Of a stretch of DNA of 12,332 bases, positions 6,728 through 12,332 are shown in pieces (the first letter of the stretch is position 1; every line of letters begins with the position of its first letter). The position numbers and the translations under genes are program-made. Source of the DNA: an uncultured Propionibacterium sp. (GTDB lineage Bacteria > Actinomycetota > Actinomycetes > Propionibacteriales > Propionibacteriaceae); NCBI GenBank assembly GCA_938036835.1, contig CALHWB010000026.1:1-12332 (forward strand). The letters run 5' to 3'. Under the pieces are notes generated by a model, which saw only the letters and a program-made list of their open reading frames with translations, did no database searches and was not told where the DNA came from.

Positions 6728-6733
6728 TATCGT
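6728..6733 (+). promoter_or_regulatory. Candidate -10 box of the DUF885 gene (TATCGT)
   Basis: TATCGT fits TAnnnT, and six bases separate it from the ATG at 6740. Transcription should thus start on the A of the start codon. There is no Shine-Dalgarno in front of this ATG. This is the standard geometry of a leaderless actinobacterial gene. Confidence 0.55.
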
Positions 6734-6739
6734 CGGGTC

Positions 6740-8443
6740 ATGACACAGACTCGTACCCCCACCGCGACCGACCGGTTGGCCGAGCAGTACTTTGCCGCGG
6801 AGATCACTCAAAGTCCCCTGCTTGCCACCTATCTCGGTTTGCCGGAAGGCCAGGATCGCTATGACGACCTGTCCCCTGCGGGGCTGGCGGCAGGCGCCGA
6901 ACTGGCCGAGCGGACGCTACGGGCCGCCGCCGGGCTGACACCCATCGATGCGGTGGACGAGGTCACCCTGGCCGTGCTGCGCGAACGCCTCGGGCTGCGA
7001 TTGGAAACCCATGCCGCCGGGGCCGATCTGCTCAGCCTCAATGGCATCGCCAGCGGGTTACACGAACTGCAAGAAATCCACGACCTGATGCCGCAGTCCT
7101 CCGATGAGGATTGGGCGCTCATCGCCCGCCGGCTGCGCCGGCTGCCATCGGCCATCGACGGCTGGTTCGCCGCCCAGCGCGCCGCCATCGACGCCGGCCT
7201 CGCGCCGGCCGCCCGGCAGGTGACCAACCTGATCGAGCAGTGCCGCGGCTGGTCGGCCCCAAACGGCTATTTCGCCGCCCTGGGCCGTGCCGCCGGGCAG
7301 CGTCCCGAGGCGCTGGCGAAGGACCTGGAGACCGGCATCCTGACCGCCGAGCAGGCCTTCGACCGGGCAGCCGATCGGCTCGCCGAGCAGATCGGTCCAC
7401 AGGCTACCGAGGTGGACGCGGTGGGCCGCGACCGCTACCTGTTGGCGTCCCGATTCTTCCTGGGCACCACCATCGACATCGATCAGACCTATGAGTGGGG
7501 ATTGGCCGAGGTGGCCCGCGTCCGGGCGGAGATGCAGGCCACCGCGGAGCAGATCAAGCCCGGCGCGAGCGTCCGCGAGGCCCAGCAGGCTCTGGAGGCC
7601 GATCCTCGCTACCGGCTGCATGGCACCGCGGCGCTACGCGAATGGATGCAGGAACATGCCGACGAGGCGGTCGCCGCGATGGTCCAGGGCGGGCATTTCG
7701 CCATTCCCGAGGCCTTCCGGCGCATCGAGTGCCGGATCGCCGACACCAACAGCGGCTGTATCTATTACAGCCAGCCCAGCAATGACCTGTCCCGGCCCGG
7801 ACGGATGTGGTGGTCGGTGCCCCAGGGCGTCACCGACTTCGGCACCTGGCGGGAGCTGACCACCGTCTACCACGAGGGAGTGCCCGGTCACCACCTGCAA
7901 CATGTCATCGCGATGGCCAACCCCGATCTCAACGACTGGCGGCGCAACGGTATCTGGATCTCCGGCCACTGCGAGGGCTGGGCGCTGTATGCCGAACGGC
8001 TGATGGCCGAACTCGGTTTTCACACCGATCCGGGCAATCTGATGGGCCTGCTCGACGCCCAGGCGCTGCGTGCGGTGCGCGTGGTGCTGGATCTAGGTGT
8101 CCACTGCGAGTTGCCGGCGCCGGAGGAGGTCGGCGGTGGCCGATGGGACTTCGACAAGGCCTGGCAGTACTTCAACAGGTATGTGTCGATGGAGCCGGCC
8201 AGCGCCCGGTTCGAGGTGCTGCGCTATTTCGGCTGGGCGGGTCAGGCCCCCAGCTATCGCATCGGCGAGCGGTGTTGGCTGGAGCTTCGTGCGGAGGTAC
8301 AGCGCCGTCAGGGTGCCGGCTTCTCGCTGGCTCACTTCCATCAGACCGCCCTGGAACTGGGCGCTGTGGGTCTCGACACCCTTCGCGAGGCGGTGCTGGC
8401 CGCCTACGATTCCGCCGGGGCCGGGCAAACCGCGCCCCGCTGA
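6740..8443 (+). CDS. DUF885 family metallopeptidase-like protein
   Basis: The product is 567 residues, typical for the DUF885 (PF05960) family. The signature YHEGVPGHHLQ places HEGVPGHH at 378-385, resembling the HExxH zinc site of gluzincin peptidases. EGWALYAERL at 412-421 supplies the downstream glutamate expected as a third metal ligand. MWWSVPQG (about 356-363) and the helical N-terminal half are also family-like. The likely role is a zinc-dependent peptidase; substrates of this family are poorly defined. There is no signal peptide or membrane segment, so the protein should be cytoplasmic. The ATG at 6740 lacks a Shine-Dalgarno but has a -10 box at leaderless spacing. A gap of 424 bases separates it from the TRAP operon, so I do not place it in that operon. 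Confidence 0.92.
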   Translation: MTQTRTPTATDRLAEQYFAAEITQSPLLATYLGLPEGQDRYDDLSPAGLAAGAELAERTLRAAAGLTPIDAVDEVTLAVLRERLGLRLETHAAGADLLSLNGIASGLHELQEIHDLMPQSSDEDWALIARRLRRLPSAIDGWFAAQRAAIDAGLAPAARQVTNLIEQCRGWSAPNGYFAALGRAAGQRPEALAKDLETGILTAEQAFDRAADRLAEQIGPQATEVDAVGRDRYLLASRFFLGTTIDIDQTYEWGLAEVARVRAEMQATAEQIKPGASVREAQQALEADPRYRLHGTAALREWMQEHADEAVAAMVQGGHFAIPEAFRRIECRIADTNSGCIYYSQPSNDLSRPGRMWWSVPQGVTDFGTWRELTTVYHEGVPGHHLQHVIAMANPDLNDWRRNGIWISGHCEGWALYAERLMAELGFHTDPGNLMGLLDAQALRAVRVVLDLGVHCELPAPEEVGGGRWDFDKAWQYFNRYVSMEPASARFEVLRYFGWAGQAPSYRIGERCWLELRAEVQRRQGAGFSLAHFHQTALELGAVGLDTLREAVLAAYDSAGAGQTAPR

Positions 8444-8591
8444 GGTTTCGGCGCGGGCTCCACGGTCTCGGTTTGGGCGACCGGGCAGCACCCCGGCTCA
8501 TCCAGCGCTGCGCGGGCTCCGGGCCGTGATCGCCGGGATGCTCGTGGCGATCGCCGATGCGGCCGAGGACGCGGCGGCGCCGCATACCCCG

Positions 8592-8608
8592 GCCCGGCCG
8601 AGCCGGGC
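8592..8608 (+). terminator. GC-rich hairpin after the DUF885 gene
   Basis: GCCCGG (8592-8597) and CCGGGC (8603-8608) form a perfect 6-base-pair stem with a 5-base loop. No T-run follows. It lies about 150 bases after the stop, so it could end transcription before the TRAP control region, but chance pairing is possible. Confidence 0.3.
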
Positions 8609-8706
8609 GTCCTGCTTGGGCATGCCCGCGGACGATGCCGTCGGCCGGCGGGACCGAACCCACGGTGGCCGTCGCGTCCCGGGTGGCAGCCGTGCGCCAG
8701 CCACCG

Positions 8707-8728
8707 AAATGTGCGCTTGATCACAATT
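8707..8728. promoter_or_regulatory. Crp/GlxR-type (cAMP receptor protein) binding site
   Basis: The core is TGTGC-N6-TCACA (8710-8725), flanked by AAA on the left and ATT on the right. The textbook Crp site is TGTGA-N6-TCACA; by my alignment 18 of 22 positions match the extended Escherichia coli consensus, and nine of the ten core half-site bases are kept. Actinobacterial Crp and GlxR recognise the same core. The centre lies about 58 bases before the transcription start predicted from the TATGGT box, close to the class I activation position of -61.5. This suggests that carbon status controls the TRAP operon; that is inference. Confidence 0.55.
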
Positions 8729-8763
8729 CCATATAGCTCGCCGGCTGCCGGGCCGCCGATGGC

Positions 8764-8769
8764 TATGGT
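8764..8769 (+). promoter_or_regulatory. Candidate -10 box of the TRAP operon (TATGGT)
   Basis: TATGGT fits TAnnnT and predicts a start near 8776 with a leader of about 92 bases. The hexamer 17 bases upstream (CCGGCT) is not a -35 match, which is common at promoters that depend on a Crp-type activator. Confidence 0.4.
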
Positions 8770-8811
8770 TCTGCCAGCAGGAGGGGACGACGCGGTCATC
8801 CTCGATCCACT

Positions 8812-8828
8812 GGAAACCAGGCGTTTCC
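8812..8828. repeat. Inverted repeat in the TRAP operon leader
   Basis: GGAAAC (8812-8817) and GTTTCC (8823-8828) are a perfect pair around CAGGC. The repeat lies 39 bases before the dctQ start. It could be a repressor operator or a hairpin in the mRNA leader. The 6-base arms alone do not settle which. Confidence 0.45.
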
Positions 8829-8867
8829 CGTGAATATGTGATGCCCAAGGCCAGAAAGGCGCGAGAA

Positions 8868-9461
8868 ATGAGTTCGCAGGCGGACAGATCCGCACCCGGG
8901 GAGCAGCCATCCGGCGGCACGACGACGGCCGGAGCATTGGGGGCACTACGCAGAATCCTGCGGGCGCTGGATCTCTCCTTGAAGGCACTGGTGGTGATCG
9001 CGCTGGTGTTTATGGTCGCATTCGTCTTCTTGAACGCGTTCCTGCGCTATGTCTTCCATTCGGGTCTCACCTGGTCGGAGGAGGCAGCGCGCTACCTGTT
9101 CGTCTGGGTGGTGTTCCTCGGCGCGATCGTGGCCACCCATGAACGCGGGCATCTGGCGGTCGATGTGCTGACGGCCAGGTTTGCCTGGCTCGGCCGCCGG
9201 ATAGTGCTGATCTCGTCCAACATCGTGTTCATCGCGATGCTGGGGTTCCTCATCGACGGGCTGCTGGGATTGATGACGTTGAACGCCGGCGTGCCCGCCC
9301 CGGTGACCGGGATCCCACGCAACACCATGTACGCGGCCGGGCTGGTCTCCTGCGTCACGATCATCGCCATCCTGGTGGTCCAGACGGTGACCCTGGGATT
9401 CCTGGGGGGCTTGGAGAAACAAGTCGACCGGGCCGAGGCTGCGCTGGAGACGGTCGGATGA
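8868..9461 (+). CDS. dctQ: TRAP transporter small permease subunit DctQ
   Basis: The product is the four-helix small membrane subunit of a tripartite ATP-independent periplasmic-type transporter, 197 residues. Helices are predicted near residues 39-61, 76-90, 111-135 and 152-178. The family hallmark is seen in RYVFHSGLTWSEEAARYLFVW (60-80), with the W-x-E-E and R-Y-L positions typical of DctQ, followed by HERGHLAVD (91-99). The N-terminal 25 residues are polar and not conserved. I chose ATG 8868 because GAAAGG lies 8 bases upstream. GTG 8838 and ATG 8841 in the same frame would add a short basic stretch and have no such site. The stop overlaps the dctM start by four bases (ATGA), so the two are translated together. 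DctQ pairs with DctM in the membrane and stabilises it. Confidence 0.93.
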   Translation: MSSQADRSAPGEQPSGGTTTAGALGALRRILRALDLSLKALVVIALVFMVAFVFLNAFLRYVFHSGLTWSEEAARYLFVWVVFLGAIVATHERGHLAVDVLTARFAWLGRRIVLISSNIVFIAMLGFLIDGLLGLMTLNAGVPAPVTGIPRNTMYAAGLVSCVTIIAILVVQTVTLGFLGGLEKQVDRAEAALETVG

Positions 9462-10729
9462 TCTGGCTGTTCCTGGGGGTCCTGTTCCTCTTCCTGGCTT
9501 TCAACACCCCGGTAGCGGCCGCCATGCTGGTGGCCGGCAGCGTCGTGCTGGCCTACCTGGGCCTGTTCAACACCCAGGTGCTCGCCGAGAACATGGTTAA
9601 CGGGGCGAACAACTTTGCCTTGATGGCGATCCCGTTCTTCATCCTGACCGGGGAGATCATGAACGCCGGCGGCGTGTCCCGGCGCATCGTCGATTTCGCC
9701 AGTTCCATGGTCGGTCATATCCGCGGCGGCCTGGGCTATGTGACGGTGATCACCGGCATCATCTTTGCCGGCATCTCCGGCTCAGCGGTCGCGGATACCG
9801 CGGCACTCGGGGCGATTCTCATCCCGATGATGACATCCAAGGGATACCGGGTGGAGAAGGCCACGGCACTGGTCGGTTCCACCGGGATCATCGGCACCGT
9901 CATCCCGCCCAGCATCCCGATGATCCTGTTCGGCGTCATCAGTGGGGTGTCGGTGACCGGGATGTTCATGTCCGGCATCGTCCCGGGCGTGATCATGGGC
10001 CTGTCGATCATGGTGCTGTGGCGGGTGCTGACCAGCCGCGAGCAGATGACCAGGCTTCCCCGGGCCAGCGCCGCCGACCGGCTCCGCAGCCTGCGGTCGG
10101 CCGGGTTGGCGTTGATCCTGCCGTTGATCATCATCGTCGGGCTGCGCGGTGGCGTGTTCACCCCAACCGAGGCGGGTGTGGTGGCTGCCGTGTACGCCTT
10201 CCTGATCAGCCTGGTCTATCGGGAGCTGACCCCACGCAAAATGGTCGAGGTGCTCATCCAGACCGCCAAGACCACCGGCGTGGTGCTTTTCCTGGCCGCC
10301 GCCGCGATGGTCTCCGCCTATGCCATCACCGTCGCGCAGATCCCTGCCGAACTGGCCGATACCCTGCTGGGCGTCACCACCAACAAGACGCTGATGATGC
10401 TCATCATCATGGCCTTCCTGTTCCTGGTCGGCTGCGTGATGGACATGACCCCGGCCATCCTGATCTTCGGCCCGGTGCTGCTGCCGGTGGTCACCGCGAT
10501 CGGCATAGACCCCATCTACTTCGGCGTGTTGATGGTCATCAACCTTTCGGTTGGCCTGATCACTCCGCCGGTCGGCACCGTGCTCTATGTGGGCTGCGGC
10601 ATATCGAAGATCAGCATCGTGCAGCTCAGCAAGGCAATTTGGCCGTATTTCACCTTGTATTTCTGCCTATTGCTGCTGCTGGCCGGCTTCCCGCAGATCA
10701 TCACCATGCCCGGCAACCTGCTGCGGTGA
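9458..10729 (+). CDS. dctM: TRAP transporter large permease subunit DctM
   Basis: This is the large membrane subunit that carries the substrate across, driven by an ion gradient (usually sodium). At 423 residues with about a dozen hydrophobic segments it has the normal family length. Signatures include FALMAIPFFILTGEIM (53-68), IIFAGISGSAVADTAALGAI (101-120) and GSTGIIGTVIPPSIPMILFG (140-159). The second half repeats the design with VGCVMDMTPAILIFGPVLLP and GLITPPVGTVLYV. The Ser/Asn/Asp-rich re-entrant loops in these motifs form the sodium and substrate sites in related structures. The ATG overlaps the dctQ stop. dctP follows after 43 bases. Confidence 0.96.
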   Translation: MIWLFLGVLFLFLAFNTPVAAAMLVAGSVVLAYLGLFNTQVLAENMVNGANNFALMAIPFFILTGEIMNAGGVSRRIVDFASSMVGHIRGGLGYVTVITGIIFAGISGSAVADTAALGAILIPMMTSKGYRVEKATALVGSTGIIGTVIPPSIPMILFGVISGVSVTGMFMSGIVPGVIMGLSIMVLWRVLTSREQMTRLPRASAADRLRSLRSAGLALILPLIIIVGLRGGVFTPTEAGVVAAVYAFLISLVYRELTPRKMVEVLIQTAKTTGVVLFLAAAAMVSAYAITVAQIPAELADTLLGVTTNKTLMMLIIMAFLFLVGCVMDMTPAILIFGPVLLPVVTAIGIDPIYFGVLMVINLSVGLITPPVGTVLYVGCGISKISIVQLSKAIWPYFTLYFCLLLLLAGFPQIITMPGNLLR

Positions 10730-10772
10730 ACAGCCACCCGGAGACCCCTAAAGTGATTCGAAGGAGAACCCA

Positions 10773-11795
10773 ATGAAGAGAAGGACCTTCCTGTTCGGCG
10801 CCACGGCGACCGCGATCGCGGCCACCACGGTGGCCTGCAGTGGGCGAAACGGCGGCGGCGCGACACCGGGTGGTGGCTCGTTGAAGACCATCCGGGTCGG
10901 CCACTACTTCAACGAGAACCACCCCAACCACAAGGCCCTGATCGAGGTGTTCAAACCCGAGGTCGAGCAGGGCAGCAATGGCGAGATAAAGGTACAGGTC
11001 TTCCCGAACAGCCAACTGGGCGACGAGGAGGCCATGAGCAACGGGGTACGCAACGGCAGCCTTGAGATGGCGGTGCCGGGCATGTTGCTCGCCAATGCGG
11101 ACCGCAAACTTGGCCTGGCCGAGTTCCCCTTCCTCTTCAACGACTACGAGCACGCGCGTAAGGCACTGGACGGGAACACCGGGAAGTTCATCGCCGATGC
11201 CTGCACCGGCCTGGGCATCAAACATCTTGGCTGGTCGCTCAACGGGCTGCGGGTGGTCTCCGCCAACCGGGCGATCACCAAGATGGACGACTTCCGTGGT
11301 TTCCGGCTGCGGATGCCGAACGTGCCGGTCTACATCATGTGCGGTGAGGCCATGGGGGCCACGGTCACCCCGATGGCGATCACCGAGATCTTCACCGCAC
11401 TCGAACAGGGCGTCATCGACGGCCAGGAGAACCCCTACCTGACCGTGCTGGCCAATGGCTGGTACGAGGTGCAGTCGCACATGATCGAGACCTATCACCT
11501 GCTCAGCCCGAACATGTACCTGTTCAACCTGCGGTTGTTCGACAGCCTGGACGCCGATACCCAGAACCTGATCGCCGCTGCCGCCGACAAGTCGTCCCGG
11601 CACGCTTGGCAGGATTCGGTCGAGCAGGAAAAGACGGTCAAATCCGATCTGGAAAGCCATGGGATGCAGATCGTCGTTCCGGACGAGACCTTCAAGTCCG
11701 ATCTGCATGCCGCGATGGATACCGTCTACGACAAGCTCAATGCGGAGTTCGATTGGGCCGGCGAGCAGATCGAGGTAGCGAAGTCCTATGCATAG
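10773..11795 (+). CDS. dctP: TRAP transporter solute-binding lipoprotein DctP
   Basis: The product is the extracytoplasmic receptor that captures the substrate and hands it to DctQM; 340 residues, a normal length. The N-terminus MKRRTFLFG has a twin-arginine pattern (RRTFL), followed by a hydrophobic stretch and TVAC with Cys22 as the likely lipid anchor. This suggests Tat export and lipidation, which would tether the protein outside the membrane; Thr at the -3 lipobox position is slightly atypical. The family core is clear: FPNSQLGDEEAM (77-88), FPFLFNDYEHA (118-128), GFRLRMPNVP (176-185) with Arg180 at the position of the carboxylate-clamping arginine, and FTALEQGVIDGQENP (207-221). These fit the DctP family of dicarboxylate- and sialate-type receptors, so an organic acid is the likely ligand, but its identity cannot be read from sequence. 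AAGGAG ends 6 bases before the ATG. Placing dctP last in the operon is less usual than placing it first. Confidence 0.95.
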   Translation: MKRRTFLFGATATAIAATTVACSGRNGGGATPGGGSLKTIRVGHYFNENHPNHKALIEVFKPEVEQGSNGEIKVQVFPNSQLGDEEAMSNGVRNGSLEMAVPGMLLANADRKLGLAEFPFLFNDYEHARKALDGNTGKFIADACTGLGIKHLGWSLNGLRVVSANRAITKMDDFRGFRLRMPNVPVYIMCGEAMGATVTPMAITEIFTALEQGVIDGQENPYLTVLANGWYEVQSHMIETYHLLSPNMYLFNLRLFDSLDADTQNLIAAAADKSSRHAWQDSVEQEKTVKSDLESHGMQIVVPDETFKSDLHAAMDTVYDKLNAEFDWAGEQIEVAKSYA

Positions 11796-11835
11796 CGGGT
11801 GACGATGTGCCCGGCCGGCTCGGGTGGTGGCATCC

Positions 11836-11862
11836 CCGGGGAGGGTCCGGGCCCTGGGCCGG
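11836..11862. terminator. Weak hairpin between convergent dctP and hydrolase genes
   Basis: CCGG-GG-AGGG (11836-11845) can pair with CCCT-GGG-CCGG (11852-11862) around a 6-base loop with an internal G-rich mismatch. It lies in the 93-base gap between converging stop codons. The internal mismatch makes this only a candidate. Confidence 0.3.
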
Positions 11863-11888
11863 TTGCAGCCGACGATCCGGTGCGGGGT

Positions 11889-12332
11889 TCACGGCTCGGG
11901 CTGCGGCCGGCCCGTTCGCGTGCGGCCCGGGCCGGCCGCCGAATTGTCGGTGGCCAGGCCCGCCGCAACCAGGACCGCGAGGATGCTGTCGGCAGCCGTC
12001 TGGCATGGTTTCCGGCCATCCGGCAACAGCGGCGCAGCGGCGAAATAGCCACCGGGGCCGGTATGCCGCAGCAGCGGTATGGTGATGACCCGTAGGCGGC
12101 CGTCCCGGCGGGCTCGATTCCATTCCGAATTGCGGAAGACCGGCCAGCGTCTTGGGAAGAGGACATTGCCCACCGCCTGCACCCGGTCGGCTGCTCCCCG
12201 CAGATGCCAGATCTGTTTGGCTCGGTCCAGCCCCGGATCGCTGGACAGGATACCGGCCATCGACAGCACCCGCACATCCATCCCCAGGGCAGCCAGATAC
12301 CAGGCGGCCCCCGCCGCGATCTGGGCGCCGCC
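11889..12332 (-). CDS. Alpha/beta-hydrolase, C-terminal part (runs off the right edge)
   Basis: The last 147 residues of a minus-strand gene are visible; the start lies outside. The fragment opens with GGAQIAAGAAWYLAALG, which resembles the helix after a nucleophile elbow, so the catalytic Ser (GxSGGAQ) is probably just beyond the edge. LRGAADRVQAVG contains Asp49 of the fragment at the usual acid position, and RHTGPGGYF contains His90 as the likely catalytic histidine. The order Ser-Asp-His and the spacing fit the alpha/beta-hydrolase fold; ester-type hydrolysis is the usual chemistry but the substrate is unknown. The final 25 residues are Gly/Pro/Arg-rich and non-conserved in look. The ATG at 12281 is internal because the frame stays open to the edge. 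The gene converges with the TRAP operon and is not part of it. Confidence 0.7.
   Translation of the reverse strand, partial: GGAQIAAGAAWYLAALGMDVRVLSMAGILSSDPGLDRAKQIWHLRGAADRVQAVGNVLFPRRWPVFRNSEWNRARRDGRLRVITIPLLRHTGPGGYFAAAPLLPDGRKPCQTAADSILAVLVAAGLATDNSAAGPGRTRTGRPQPEP

Larger units (their letters stand above)
8444..8867. other. 424-base gap between the DUF885 gene and the TRAP operon
   Basis: No confident gene is present. The first part (8444-8700) is GC-rich and holds small hairpins such as CCGGG/CCCGG at 8481-8496. A 64-codon frame from GTG 8526 to 8720 lacks a ribosome-binding site, ends in an Arg/Pro-rich tail and overlaps the Crp-type site, so I do not call it. The second part (8700-8867) is locally AT-richer and contains the Crp-like site, a candidate -10 box, an AGGAGGGG element at 8778-8785 with no start codon at usable spacing, and an inverted repeat. 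This looks like the control region of the TRAP operon. Confidence 0.6.

Noticed and set aside
8526..8720. 64-codon plus-strand frame in the gap before the TRAP operon
   Set aside because: No Shine-Dalgarno, an Arg/Pro-rich second half, and it runs into the Crp-type site.
10701..11708. 335-residue minus-strand open frame opposite dctP
   Set aside because: It is the antisense shadow of a clear TRAP receptor gene.

Overview
The window is high-GC DNA (about two-thirds G+C by eye) with TAnnnT -10 boxes, GTG starts and apparently leaderless genes. It looks like an actinobacterial chromosome, most likely of the Propionibacteriaceae type; that placement is inference. There are no insertion sequences, phage genes, tRNAs, rRNAs or CRISPR arrays. 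I see ten protein genes, two of them cut by the window edges.

Layout. The left end, on the minus strand, holds a four-helix membrane protein of the phage-holin-4-2 (PF04020) type followed by the N-terminal part of glutaminyl-tRNA synthetase (glnS), which runs off the left edge. On the plus strand come a four-helix membrane protein of unknown function (1369-2109) and a superfamily 2 DEAD/DEAH-type helicase (2295-4040). The helicase start overlaps the stop of a possible short upstream reading frame by four bases. The helicase converges on a minus-strand pyridoxal-phosphate lyase of the tyrosine phenol-lyase/tryptophanase family (4125-5573), with a bidirectional terminator-like hairpin between them. 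Divergent from the lyase is a second four-helix membrane protein with a Pro/Gly/Gln-rich tail (5822-6676), then a DUF885 metallopeptidase-like protein (6740-8443) that appears to be leaderless.

The right third is a complete TRAP transporter operon in the order small permease (dctQ), large permease (dctM), solute-binding lipoprotein (dctP). It is preceded by a 424-base gap carrying a strong match to a Crp/GlxR (cAMP receptor protein) site, a candidate -10 box and an inverted repeat. The three products should form one secondary importer for an organic anion: DctP captures the substrate outside the membrane and DctQM carries it in. At the right edge is the C-terminal part of a minus-strand alpha/beta-hydrolase.

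Most interesting items: (1) the lyase keeps the two residues that mark tyrosine phenol-lyase but has lost the cofactor-contacting arginine and remodelled the loop after the catalytic lysine, so its substrate or cation dependence may differ; (2) the Crp-type site upstream of the TRAP operon; (3) leaderless promoter geometry at two genes; (4) the possible translationally coupled short frame before the helicase.
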